DNA of 58,645 nucleotides from an uncultured Bacteroidales bacterium (GCA_949123685.1 CASBHZ010000009.1:1-58645), one strand, 5' to 3'; positions 44,618 through 53,193 are shown, numbered from the stretch's first letter. Notes: generated by a model from the letters alone, not told the origin. Made by a program: numbers and translations.

Positions 44618-46276
44618 ATGAATATCAAAAAATATATGATACTTGGCGGTGTGGCTCTGAGTCTTGGACTGTCTTCTTGTGTGGGAGACCTTGACCTTGA
44701 GCCTAACGACCCCAATCTTTTGCCTCCTTCAGATTCTGAGCTTCTCGTCCGCGAGGCGATGGAATGTTATCAGATTATGGCAACCTCCGGTCAGGAAGGT
44801 CCGGGCTCATCCATTATATCCGGTCTGGATAACGGACGCGGACAATATACACGAGCATTGTTCATGATGAACGTATTTCCTACAGACGAAGTGATCTGGA
44901 TATGGAAAGATGACGGTATATATGACCTGATCACAAACACATTTGATGCCACCAACGGAAATATCTACGGCACGTATTCGCGTCTGTTTGCACATATAGC
45001 TGTCTGCAACCAGTTCCTTAGCGATGCAGCCGGAAATAATTCAGAAGAAATCGCTGTTTTGAAAGATGAGGTGCGTGCTCTTCGTGCGATGAGTTATTAT
45101 TGGATGCTTGACATTTTCGGACAGTCTTCTTTTACTGTTGACACTCCCGACGGCACTGCTCCAAAGCAGATCAGCAGGGTGGAGCTTTACGAGTGGCTTG
45201 AGAAGGAGCTCGTGGATCTCTCTGATAATAGCAAGCTTGCCGCCATACCCGTTTATGGTCGTGTCGGAAAAGATGGTGCAGAGGCTCTTCTTGCACGTCT
45301 GTATCTGAATGCAGGAGTATATACCGGGACCGCGGCATGGGACAAATGTGCTGAACGCTGTCAGAATATAATCGAACGCCATAAAGGCGGCGGTTATCAG
45401 AATTCAGGTCTTGCCAACAATTATTTGCATCTTTTCTGTCGTGATAACAGCGATTATATGCCCGGTGGCGGAAACACTGCCGAGAATGAGATTCTTTGGG
45501 GTGTGCCCTTTGACCATGACCGCCTTCAGAGTTATGGAGGAACTATGTTCCTCATAAATGGCGTGCTTGCAGATGAAGGTGGTATGAGTGGCTTGGATTT
45601 CGGTTGCTCAAACGTATGGAAATGTATGAAGGCTCCGCAACAGTTCTCTGAGAAATTTACCAATGCTGATAAGCGCTGGGCTCTTTGGGTGAAGGGTAAG
45701 GTGACTTATACCGATGAAAAAGGCGATACACAGGAGAAGGAATATAAGATTACCAATGATGAGTATGGTCAGTGGGGTGACGGATATGTATGTGTGAAAT
45801 GGACAGGTCTCAACAGGGGCAATGACTATTTCCCGCGTTATAACCAGACAGCCGAGAAAATCTTCAGCAGCGATATCATATCAACGCAGTTCTCTTCGAC
45901 CGATCTCGCTCTTCTGCGTCTTGCAGACGTATATCTGATGTATGCGGAATGCGCACTCAACGGCGGAGCAGACAAGACTACAGGTCTTAAATATGCAAAT
46001 CTTGTCAGAGGTCGTGCAGGTGTAGGCACTTGGAGCATGGGTGAGTTTACAGCCGACAATCTCCTCGCGGAACGTTGTCGTGAGCTTTACTGGGAGCTTA
46101 CCCGCCGTTCGGATCTTGTGCGTTTCGGTAAATTTACGGGTCCCAACCAGCTGGTATGGTCTTGGAAGGGCAATGACGTAAACGGCAACAATATTCCTGA
46201 GCGTTATAACCTGATGCCGATTCCTGTGAATGTTATTGCGGCATCTCCTGATTTTAAACAAAACCCCGGCTATTGA
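44618..46276 (+). CDS. SusD/RagB-family lipoprotein (third locus)
   Basis: 552 aa. Lipobox LSSC followed by VGDLDLEPNDPNLLPPSDSE. SusD landmarks: EVRALRAMSYYWMLDIFGQ near residue 150, ALLARLYLNAGVYTG near 225, ALLRLADVYLMYAECALNGG near 430, ERCRELYWELTRRSDLVRFG near 488 and the end DFKQNPGY. It follows its SusC by 31 bp and binds the glycan at the surface. Confidence 0.94.
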   Translation: MNIKKYMILGGVALSLGLSSCVGDLDLEPNDPNLLPPSDSELLVREAMECYQIMATSGQEGPGSSIISGLDNGRGQYTRALFMMNVFPTDEVIWIWKDDGIYDLITNTFDATNGNIYGTYSRLFAHIAVCNQFLSDAAGNNSEEIAVLKDEVRALRAMSYYWMLDIFGQSSFTVDTPDGTAPKQISRVELYEWLEKELVDLSDNSKLAAIPVYGRVGKDGAEALLARLYLNAGVYTGTAAWDKCAERCQNIIERHKGGGYQNSGLANNYLHLFCRDNSDYMPGGGNTAENEILWGVPFDHDRLQSYGGTMFLINGVLADEGGMSGLDFGCSNVWKCMKAPQQFSEKFTNADKRWALWVKGKVTYTDEKGDTQEKEYKITNDEYGQWGDGYVCVKWTGLNRGNDYFPRYNQTAEKIFSSDIISTQFSSTDLALLRLADVYLMYAECALNGGADKTTGLKYANLVRGRAGVGTWSMGEFTADNLLAERCRELYWELTRRSDLVRFGKFTGPNQLVWSWKGNDVNGNNIPERYNLMPIPVNVIAASPDFKQNPGY

Positions 46277-46316
46277 TATCCGGGCAGCAATTTAGAAGAC
46301 ATTAATTAGTATCGAA

Positions 46317-47564
46317 ATGAAAAAAATATCTATAATGTTTGCCACCCTGGTTGCAGCTCTTGGATTTTCAAGCTGTAACGAAACCTGGGATGACAACCCC
46401 GTTCTCGGAGTTCACGAAGGCGATCCTGTTGAGAACTTCCTAAATGAGCCGGAAATGGCTAATATGGCAGTAGATATAACTGAGGCCAACAATTCGGAAA
46501 CGTTTCATATGACATGTTCGCAACCTGAGCAATACGGCTATGCCGCTTCTGTTGCGTATCAGGTTGAAATGGCTCTGAAAGAAGATTTTACCACGCCTGC
46601 CGTAGAGGGAGGTGAGGCTTCAGCCCTGCTTTCAACTATTTTTAAAGACTGCGCACAGATTAATCCTACGCGTCGTTCTGTGGCGGAAGCAATGTGCAAG
46701 CTGCTTAACATTCAGGATGCTGCGCAGATTCCCACTGACTATATGCCTGTGTACATGCGTCTGAGGGCAAATGTGGTTAATGAAAACGGAGATGTTGTTC
46801 CCGGAACTGCGTATACATCAAACACAGTATGCTTCAAGTCCGTAAGATGTGGATATCTCGCCGTGATAATACCGGGACGTCCAACCGGATATTACATCAG
46901 GGGCAACATGAACGACTGGCTGAATCCTCAGCTGAATGACGGTGTTGATCTTGAGGTTCTTTCCAACTATGAATTCCTGACCACAACCGAGGCAGACACA
47001 TATGAACTTGATTATATCGAAATCGGTGCGGCTGTTGAATTCAAGATTGCGGACAAGGGTTGGGGAGATCTTAACCTTGGCATCGGAAGCTCTCCAATCG
47101 TATTCGGCAAGAAAGTTGAACTCGGATGGAATACTGCAAACATCACGTTGGCAGAATCGTTTAAGGGCTCGATTACCTTGAGTGGTTCGGGTCAGAACTG
47201 GAGTGTTACGTTCGATGCTCTTGAGGCGGAAACCCCCGGTCAGGCTTCTGGAATATTCATTCGCGGAGACTTCAACAACTGGTCTGCTGACATGCAGTTC
47301 ATCACAACCGATACCAAAGGCGTGTGGGAATGCAAAGGACTTGTAATTGGCGGTGGAACCACATTCAAGATCGCTGATGCAGATTGGAGCGAAATCAATC
47401 TTGGCGCGCACAAGACAGATGACGCTGACGCTCCTATCATAGAGGGTGTGAAATATGCCTTGGAAAATGGAGGTAGCAACATCCTTTGTCCTAATGCATT
47501 CCGCGGTAAGGCTGTGCTTCGCCTCAAAGGCGGCAAGTATAATATAACGCTTGTGGCAGAATAA
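46317..47564 (+). CDS. SusE-like surface glycan-binding lipoprotein
   Basis: 415 aa. Lipobox FSSC followed by NETWDDNPVLGVHEGDPVENFLNEPEM. The N-terminal SusE domain (about 40-180) ends before two related C-terminal modules: GYYIRGNMNDWLNPQL...FKIADKGWGDLNLG (about 195-300) and GIFIRGDFNNWSADMQ...FKIADADWSEINLG (about 305-415). Such RGxxNxW...FKIAD modules are the starch-binding modules of SusE/SusF. It should sit on the cell surface and bind alpha-glucan or a similar chain, supporting the SusCD pair. Specificity is inferred. Confidence 0.86.
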   Translation: MKKISIMFATLVAALGFSSCNETWDDNPVLGVHEGDPVENFLNEPEMANMAVDITEANNSETFHMTCSQPEQYGYAASVAYQVEMALKEDFTTPAVEGGEASALLSTIFKDCAQINPTRRSVAEAMCKLLNIQDAAQIPTDYMPVYMRLRANVVNENGDVVPGTAYTSNTVCFKSVRCGYLAVIIPGRPTGYYIRGNMNDWLNPQLNDGVDLEVLSNYEFLTTTEADTYELDYIEIGAAVEFKIADKGWGDLNLGIGSSPIVFGKKVELGWNTANITLAESFKGSITLSGSGQNWSVTFDALEAETPGQASGIFIRGDFNNWSADMQFITTDTKGVWECKGLVIGGGTTFKIADADWSEINLGAHKTDDADAPIIEGVKYALENGGSNILCPNAFRGKAVLRLKGGKYNITLVAE

Positions 47565-47635
47565 ATCAGGTTTCCCTCTTCTGCCTTCATTGCAGGAGAG
47601 GGAATACAAAGCAATTTCATCAAGATATTTACAAA

Positions 47636-48718
47636 ATGAAAAAGATAAGTATATTTCTGATGGTGGCTATGGCTTTCGGTGCGCTCACATCATGTGAGGA
47701 TGCCCCTGCTACTCCGCCGATGCAAAAAAATGAACCAGTACCGGTAATCGCGGTGTCTGAGGTTGTGCTGGAGCCAACTGAGCTTCTTGCAGGTGGTCAG
47801 CCTGTCAATCTTGATTCCTATGTTGACAATTCAATTGTGACTCTGTTCAAGATATCGAAGAACGGTTTGCCTGAAGGCTTTACACTTTTGCCATATGTGG
47901 AACTCAGCGATGCTCAAGATTTCAAGAGTGAAGAGAATGTCACCCTTCCGTTGACTGTGGCTGAGAATGAAGTATTGGCAGATCTCAGTGAATGGCATGA
48001 AGCGCACCTTGCGATATTTGGTGATGATGATCAGTCGGAAAAGACTGTTTATTATAGGGTGGCAGCCAATATCATCTCAGACAATGGTGTGGAGTTCCAT
48101 TTCGGAATGCCGGATCATTATATGGCTGAGGGTTCTGTAAAGGAAGTTCCGATGGTGTCGATAATGACTACAGATTATTGGTTTACTCCGGGTAGTTCTA
48201 ATAACTGGACTGCGGCAAACAGCCAGTATCTATACAATACAAACAATGTTGACAAGCCTTTCTATTACGGATCCATTCTTGTTAGTGGTGAAGGTTTCAA
48301 GATTGCTGACACCAAGGATTGGTCAGGCACCAATTATGGTGGCGATAACGGAGTCCTTTCTACATCGGGCGCCAATATCGCTCCTTTCGATGGCAACGGC
48401 TTGTATTGGATTCAGGCAAACTTCAATGATCTCACATACACGATGGTCAAAATCAACACTGTGTCTGTCATAGGTGGCGGAGACTGGGATAATGACCGCA
48501 ATCTCACTCCTAATGAAGATCAGTCTGAATGGACAGCAGATGTGAACCTCGATGGAGAATGGAAAATCCGTATTAACGGAAACTGGGATTATAACTATGG
48601 TGGCAAATTGAAGAATCCAAATCTGGATGGAAACAATTTCGCCGGTACTGGAGGCATGGCAACTGTTACTGTAGTTTTCTCAGGTCATCACCCTGTGGTT
48701 AAGGTGACTGCGAAATAG
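47636..48718 (+). CDS. SusF/SusE-like surface glycan-binding lipoprotein
   Basis: 360 aa. Lipobox LTSC followed by EDAPATPPMQKNEPVPVIAV. The N-terminal domain (about 30-165) is Ig-like (VVLEPTELLAGGQPVNLDSY). The middle module has WFTPGSSNNWTAANSQYLYN and GFKIADTKDWSGTNYGG; the last has VIGGGDWDNDRNLTPNEDQ and WKIRINGNWDYNYGG. The modules match the SusE/SusF binding type. It is the last gene of the operon; a strong terminator follows. Confidence 0.84.
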   Translation: MKKISIFLMVAMAFGALTSCEDAPATPPMQKNEPVPVIAVSEVVLEPTELLAGGQPVNLDSYVDNSIVTLFKISKNGLPEGFTLLPYVELSDAQDFKSEENVTLPLTVAENEVLADLSEWHEAHLAIFGDDDQSEKTVYYRVAANIISDNGVEFHFGMPDHYMAEGSVKEVPMVSIMTTDYWFTPGSSNNWTAANSQYLYNTNNVDKPFYYGSILVSGEGFKIADTKDWSGTNYGGDNGVLSTSGANIAPFDGNGLYWIQANFNDLTYTMVKINTVSVIGGGDWDNDRNLTPNEDQSEWTADVNLDGEWKIRINGNWDYNYGGKLKNPNLDGNNFAGTGGMATVTVVFSGHHPVVKVTAK

Positions 48719-48746
48719 AAGGAATAAACACATATTTAAAAATAGC

Positions 48747-48781
48747 GGGGCGCTCCTTGATTCGGGAGCGCCCCACTTTTT
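48747..48781 (+). terminator. Strong terminator of the SusCDEF-like operon
   Basis: GGGGCGCTCC pairs perfectly with GGAGCGCCCC around an 8-nt loop and is followed by ACTTTTT. Confidence 0.88.
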
Positions 48782-48945
48782 GCTGTATGGGGTGTGGCTT
48801 TGTTGGGGTAGGGGTGGATGGGGTGTTATGTGGCTGTATGGGGTGTGGCTTTGTTGGGGTAGGGATGTATGGGGTGTTATGTGGCTGTATGGGGTGTGGC
48901 TGGTTGGGGTAGGGTTTTATGGGGTGGGGATGGATGGGGTGGGCG
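48782..48945. repeat. 51-bp G-rich minisatellite, nearly three copies
   Basis: GCTGTATGGGGTGTGGCT begins at 48782, 48833 and 48884, an exact period of 51 bp. G-runs of 3-4 recur every few bases and could form G-quadruplexes. A C-rich stretch of related sequence (CACCCCATT, CCTACCCCAT; 48951-49026) follows, so the whole gap can fold back on itself. No gene is seen between 48719 and 49126. Confidence 0.85.
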
Positions 48946-49068
48946 ATTCCCCACCCTATACAGCCCCATTTCGCCTTATTCCGCCTCACCCCATTAGACC
49001 CTACCCCATAAAGCCTCACCCCATTAATTCTCGTTGTGTCGAAATATCGAATTGAAGAATCAAAAAAG

Positions 49069-49100
49069 TTTGCAAATTTCTCTGATTTTGCGTAATTTAG
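49069..49100 (+). promoter_or_regulatory. Promoter of the four-helix-bundle gene
   Basis: TTTG at 49069-49072, 20 bp, then TAATTTAG at 49093-49100 (one mismatch to TAnnTTTG). The ATG at 49127 follows after about 20 nt of leader. Confidence 0.55.
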
Positions 49101-49126
49101 CGATATAACTTGATCTTGAATATATT

Positions 49127-49726
49127 ATGCCTTCAGACCGTCGCCCGATACGTCAGAATACCTACGAGGATCTACTCGTGTATAAGAAGTCTGTCATTAT
49201 TTCTGTGGTGACGGATATTTTTAATCGCCGGTTTATTCATGATTCGAAATTGTCAAGTCAGATTGCAGGTGCCGCACGGTCTATAAAACAGAATATTGTC
49301 GAAGGCGTGATTGATGATGCGGGTTCCAAGAAGACGGGGTTGGTGTTGCTTATTATAGCACGTGGCTCGATGCATGAACTGAAGGAGGATTATATGGATT
49401 ATCTGATGTTTAACCGTATGCAGAAATGGGAAATGTCAGATCCGAGAACCCTCAAGATACGTAATTTCTGCATCACTCATGACGATCCCGAAATTTATCA
49501 GGACAAGTTGGCTCAGCGTTCTGCTGAAACTATAGCGAACATGGCTCTGACGCTTATCCATCAGACTGACAACATGCTTCAGAAGTTTATAAAATATAAG
49601 GAAGAGGAGTTCCTGAGAAAAGGTGGATTGACGGAACAGCTGTATGCCTGTAGGCGTGAAGCCAGGGATGCCTTGGCGCGTATGCGTGTAGCGGCCGGAC
49701 GACCCTGCCAGACAGATGATGTCTGA
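49127..49726 (+). CDS. Four-helix-bundle protein (23S rRNA IVP-like)
   Basis: 199 aa, soluble and helical. The core (about 10-140; TYEDLLVYKKSVIISVVTD, LSSQIAGAARSIKQNIVEG, LIIARGSMHELKEDYMDYL) matches the four-helix-bundle family related to proteins encoded in 23S rRNA intervening sequences. The C-terminal helix (EEEFLRKGGLTEQLYACRRE) is the suffix extension seen in Bacteroidetes members. Function is unknown to me. No rRNA gene is nearby, so it is not an IVS product here. Confidence 0.8.
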   Translation: MPSDRRPIRQNTYEDLLVYKKSVIISVVTDIFNRRFIHDSKLSSQIAGAARSIKQNIVEGVIDDAGSKKTGLVLLIIARGSMHELKEDYMDYLMFNRMQKWEMSDPRTLKIRNFCITHDDPEIYQDKLAQRSAETIANMALTLIHQTDNMLQKFIKYKEEEFLRKGGLTEQLYACRREARDALARMRVAAGRPCQTDDV

Positions 49727-49847
49727 GAGGATCGTCAGCGTGAAATGATTTCAGATACAATCAGATACATGAATATAATCAGGTATATTCATATACAATT
49801 GGATATATTCAGATATAATATATTCGGGATGGTCTGTTATTCTGATG

Positions 49848-50381
49848 TTATATTCTTGTAGTCACGCAAAAATTGAAGGAGTTGCTGTATGCCGATAGCC
49901 ATCCTACACATCCACCGATTGCCATACCTGTAATCAGGTATATGTTCCCGTCTAAAAAATATGCCATGAATGAGAGGAGGGCTATTGCCATGGGGATAAG
50001 GATGACGATGAATTGCAGGTGTTTCTTACGGTAGTAGCGAGCTTTCTCTATCACCTCAGAGACCGGCATGTGTAGGCAGTCTATTGTGCCGAGTCCGCGA
50101 TAGAGCCATGTGTCCATGAATCCGCAGGTCAGGAAATAGACGATGAAGGCGAGGGTGATCCATATTCCTCCTTTCATGGGGAAAAGGTCCGGTAGCATGA
50201 ATACGGACGATACGGGAAGCATTGTGAATCCCAAAATCGCGAAGCGTAGGTAGCGGTTGGGTAGACGTTCGAGGGATGTGAGTGGATTACCGTTTTTGAA
50301 CTTTGCCAATAAACGGTCGTTTTCGGTTTGGAGAGAGGTGGCGGTTTCGCGCCAATTAGATTTCATGTCTTGTGTGGTCAT
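49848..50381 (-). CDS. Small membrane protein with a probable C-terminal frameshift
   Basis: 177 aa as read, with four hydrophobic segments (FAILGFTMLPVSSVFML, GIWITLAFIVYFLTCGFM, FIVILIPMAIALLSFMAYFL, IYLITGMAIGGCVG). It does not match a family I can name. It lies downstream of an ECF sigma gene on the same strand and may be its membrane regulator. The last 20 residues (WLSAYSNSFNFCVTTRI) look out of frame: from the same point another frame reads MAIGIQQLLQFLRDYKNI and ends TSE at 49837, giving an amphipathic helix after the last TM. Restoring one base after GTAGG (near 49902) would join the two. The loss may be real or a sequencing error. Confidence 0.7.
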   Translation of the reverse strand: MTTQDMKSNWRETATSLQTENDRLLAKFKNGNPLTSLERLPNRYLRFAILGFTMLPVSSVFMLPDLFPMKGGIWITLAFIVYFLTCGFMDTWLYRGLGTIDCLHMPVSEVIEKARYYRKKHLQFIVILIPMAIALLSFMAYFLDGNIYLITGMAIGGCVGWLSAYSNSFNFCVTTRI

Positions 50382-50394
50382 ATTCTTCTTTTTT

Positions 50395-50514
50395 ATGGGG
50401 AGAGATGGGGATGGGGCTGTGTGGGGCGGAATGGGGCGGAATGGGATGGGGAGGGGTTAGATAGGGTGGGATGAGGAGGGATGGAGAGGGATAGGTGGAG
50501 AGGGAGATAGGGGA
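50395..50514. repeat. Low-complexity G-rich gap
   Basis: Irregular GGGATGGGG, GGGGCGGAATGGGG and GGAGAGGG units with no fixed period fill the gap between the sigma gene and the membrane-protein gene. The G-rich strand is the plus strand, as in the 48782 array, while both flanking genes are on the minus strand, so the transcript would be C-rich. Confidence 0.65.
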
Positions 50515-51138
50515 TCATAGGGTGGTGGCTTGGCGGGAGAGCTTCTCTTTGATGCGGTGGAGACGGGTGGCGACTGTGTTGCGTGGAAGCCCCATTACGG
50601 CTGAAATGTCATCGTAGGAGGCTTCGTCGAGCCACATGAGGATCATCGCTTTGTCTTCGGCTTTGGGACCCGATATCAAGCGATGCAGGGTCTCGATGCG
50701 TTCGCGGTCTTCGGTAGGTTCGTCACTGACAAGGTTGTAGAGTTTGTCGAGACTTTCAGATTCGCGGCTGTGCCGCGCCTGTTTGCGAATCGTGGATACG
50801 CAGGAGTTGAGCACTACGCGGTAGACCCATGTGCGTGGTGACGATTCATCTTTGAATCCTGCTATGCCGCGCCATATGTTGAGAAGGGCGTCTTGCCGGA
50901 GGTCGTCATATTCCGCGATAGAGCATGAATAAGAGAAGCAGATGGCTGAGATTGTGGATTCTTCCCGGCGAATAAGGGAGAGGAAGCGAGCTTCCTGCGC
51001 GCTATCCGTCGACGGGCATTTGATCATAGAGGAAGCGGCGGCTAAAAAACGGCGCATCATAGAGAGGATGAAATCGGTAGCTCTCGCTGCGGTCAGCACC
51101 GGCGGTTCATATAGAGTGGAAATTTTTGCGGTCATCAT
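50515..51138 (-). CDS. ECF-type RNA polymerase sigma factor
   Basis: 207 aa as the longest frame; residues 1-37 are not sigma-like, so the ATG at 51027 (MIKCPSTDSAQEARFLSLI) may be the real start, giving 170 aa. Region 2 is FLSLIRREESTISAICFSYS...YDDLRQDALLNIWRGI, region 4 is SYDDISAVMGLPRNTVATRLHRIKEKL. It is the Bacteroidota type with a membrane partner next door rather than FecR. The leader contains the dispersed inverted repeat copy B. Confidence 0.9.
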   Translation of the reverse strand: MMTAKISTLYEPPVLTAARATDFILSMMRRFLAAASSMIKCPSTDSAQEARFLSLIRREESTISAICFSYSCSIAEYDDLRQDALLNIWRGIAGFKDESSPRTWVYRVVLNSCVSTIRKQARHSRESESLDKLYNLVSDEPTEDRERIETLHRLISGPKAEDKAMILMWLDEASYDDISAVMGLPRNTVATRLHRIKEKLSRQATTL

Positions 51139-51151
51139 TTATCTTTCATTT

Positions 51152-51221
51152 CCCTCTGAGTGTAAATACTCATTGAAAAGTGTGCCAGGGCACTCATTAA
51201 AAAATGGCTCACCTCTGAGGG
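51152..51221. repeat. Inverted-repeat element, copy B, in the sigma-factor leader
   Basis: The 39 bp at 51160-51198 match 20414-20452 at 34 of 39 positions. Outer arms CCCTCTGAG (51152-51160) and CTCTGAGGG (51213-51221) pair at eight of nine positions, so the whole 70 bp folds into a long imperfect hairpin. It lies between the sigma-factor promoter and its start codon. Confidence 0.72.
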
Positions 51222-51236
51222 AAGAATATTGGTTTT

Positions 51237-51267
51237 CAAAATTAATCAATCACAACATTAGACGCAA
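51237..51267 (-). promoter_or_regulatory. Promoter of the ECF sigma gene
   Basis: On the minus strand TTG (51267-51265), 20 bp, then TAATTTTG (51244-51237). Transcription would start near 51230 and run through the inverted repeat before reaching the coding region. Confidence 0.58.
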
Positions 51268-51292
51268 CCTCAATCGTGAAAGTTTCAACTCA

Positions 51293-51324
51293 TTTGAAAA
51301 TTTAAGGAAAATTTCATAACTTTG
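51293..51324 (+). promoter_or_regulatory. Promoter of the metallophosphatase gene
   Basis: TTTG at 51293-51296, 20 bp, then TAACTTTG at 51317-51324. Transcription starts near 51331, which excludes an in-frame ATG at 51330 and supports the ATG at 51372. Confidence 0.75.
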
Positions 51325-51371
51325 TCAGAGTGTTTCAGAAAGCAACAATAATAATTATAAATAATTTCGTG

Positions 51372-53063
51372 ATGAAACTTTTTAAGTTAGCCTTTTTAAC
51401 GGCGGCGCTCGGTTGCGCTGTCACAATGAATGCTCAGTCTATGTATAAATCCCAGCTTCGGGTGAAACCGGGAAAGGGTGTGACGGTCGCCGGCACTGTG
51501 GAGTGTGACGGTAAGCCGGTTGCCGGAGTTGTAGTGTCGGATGGCTATGAGGTGACAAAGACTGACAAGAAAGGTGCCTATTACCTTAAATCCAAGAAAC
51601 AGAATCCGCAGGTTTTTATTTCCACACCCTCCGGCTATGAGCCGGTGCGTGATGACGTGATGCCTCAGTTCTGGGCAGATTTCACGCTTCCTGCCGATCA
51701 GTATGAGCGTCATGATTTTCGTCTTAAAAAAGTTGACAACAAGAAGCATGCCGTGATTTTCCTTGCAGACATACATCTTGCCAATGAGCGGAATGATGTG
51801 GATATTTTCACAGGTCCATATGTTGATTGCATAAAGGAGCAGGTCAGAAGTCTAAATTCTAAGGGTATTCCGGCGTATACGATAAATCTTGGAGACGGCA
51901 CATGGGATTTATATTGGTATGCACATGAATTTGAAATCGGCGATTTGCGTAAGACCCTTAATGCTGCCGACTACCCCACGGCTTTCTATAACGTAATGGG
52001 AAATCATGATAACGACGGAGCTACCCCCGCCGGTGATGATGTCGATCTCAGAGCCTCTCTCCCTTATCAGAAAGCGTTCGGTCCCCGCTATTATTCTTTT
52101 AACCTTGGTGATGTTCATTATGTCGTGCTCGACAATATAGAGTATATAAACGAACCTTTGCAGAAGGAGAGTTATCCGGGAATCAAGGGACGTCGCAATT
52201 ATAAAGAAAATTTCACACCCGAACAGCTTGAATGGCTCCGTAAGGATCTTGCGAAAGTGTCTTATGACACACCGATAGTTGTGAGTATGCATTGCCCGTT
52301 GTTGAGATGGAAGAAAAATGACGGTTCTGCAGAATATCACATTAAACCTGAAGAGACGAGTTCACGCGAGCTCCTGTCTATCCTCAAGCCTTACAAGGAC
52401 GTGCATACATTCTCCGGACATTCACACAGACAGTGTCTTGTGCGTATGCCCAAAGATGAGCAAAACCTGATAGATCATAATATCTCAGGAGCTTGTGGCG
52501 CATGGTGGCGCACAAGGGCTACGGCGCTTAAAAACCTCTGTCCCGACGGCACGCCGGCAGGTTATGAACTTTTCACCGCTGACGGACCGGAACTTAAATG
52601 GGAGCATAAAGCTTTCGAGTATGATCACGACAAGCAATTCTATGCATGGGATATGAACGGGATAAAGGATTATTTCGCTAACGAGAGGGAAGTGCGAGCT
52701 TTCCGGAAGAATTATCCGGAATGGACAGACTATAGCGATGTTCCTGAAAACTATGTGTATGTAAATCTTTGGGCTTGGGATCCTGAAGGTGAGCTTAAAA
52801 TAACGGAAAACGGCAAGGAGCTTCCGGTGGAGATCGTCAATGAAGAGAATCCTTTATATGTCGTTTCTTACATGGTGCGTAATACGATCTGGCTGAATCA
52901 GGTATATAACAAGGGGTATCACAAGACACGTAAGTTCCAGCTTTTCCGAGCTAAAGCGTCTTCTCCGGATTCGCCAGTCGAGATCTCCTGGACCGATTGC
53001 TTCGGCAAAGAAACCAAAGAGACGCTTAAACGTCCCGCCCCATTCACCCTCGAGACGTTATAG
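51372..53063 (+). CDS. Secreted calcineurin-like metallophosphatase
   Basis: 563 aa from the ATG at 51372, which gives a signal peptide MKLFKLAFLTAALGCAVTMNA. An N-terminal Ig-like domain (about 35-115; VAGTVECDGKPVAGVVVSDG) precedes a calcineurin-like catalytic domain with all metal motifs: LADIHLAN (about 130), NLGDGTWD, VMGNHDND (about 210), SMHCPLL and SGHSHRQ (about 348). A C-terminal beta-domain (VPENYVYVNLWAWDPEGEL) completes the MetallophosN-Metallophos-MetallophosC layout. The substrate is a phosphomonoester or phosphodiester outside the cytoplasm, not further defined. A large inverted repeat follows the stop. Confidence 0.9.
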   Translation: MKLFKLAFLTAALGCAVTMNAQSMYKSQLRVKPGKGVTVAGTVECDGKPVAGVVVSDGYEVTKTDKKGAYYLKSKKQNPQVFISTPSGYEPVRDDVMPQFWADFTLPADQYERHDFRLKKVDNKKHAVIFLADIHLANERNDVDIFTGPYVDCIKEQVRSLNSKGIPAYTINLGDGTWDLYWYAHEFEIGDLRKTLNAADYPTAFYNVMGNHDNDGATPAGDDVDLRASLPYQKAFGPRYYSFNLGDVHYVVLDNIEYINEPLQKESYPGIKGRRNYKENFTPEQLEWLRKDLAKVSYDTPIVVSMHCPLLRWKKNDGSAEYHIKPEETSSRELLSILKPYKDVHTFSGHSHRQCLVRMPKDEQNLIDHNISGACGAWWRTRATALKNLCPDGTPAGYELFTADGPELKWEHKAFEYDHDKQFYAWDMNGIKDYFANEREVRAFRKNYPEWTDYSDVPENYVYVNLWAWDPEGELKITENGKELPVEIVNEENPLYVVSYMVRNTIWLNQVYNKGYHKTRKFQLFRAKASSPDSPVEISWTDCFGKETKETLKRPAPFTLETL

Positions 53064-53151
53064 ATCGTTATCGAGCTCTGATTTTTCTGATTTATAATGA
53101 CAGAATCATTGTATTCGGGATAAAATTATTTAAAATAAAGCACTCTAAAAG

Positions 53152-53193
53152 ATCGGGAGGAATTTTGTAATTTTGCACAAAATTCCTCCCGAT
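53152..53193 (+). promoter_or_regulatory. 17-bp inverted repeat around a -7 box before the EamA gene
   Basis: Arms 53152-53168 (ATCGGGAGGAATTTTGT) and 53177-53193 are perfectly complementary, with an 8-bp spacer. The -7 box TAATTTTG spans 53168-53175, in the centre. It may be an operator-controlled promoter; since GATTTTAATG follows, it may also serve as terminator for the metallophosphatase gene. Confidence 0.55.

Noticed and set aside
48780..49055. Trp-rich 91-codon frame with the repeat LYGVWLCWGR
   Set aside because: It is the translation of the 51-bp minisatellite; the period is a multiple of three, so the frame stays open by chance. It has no promoter or plausible protein composition.
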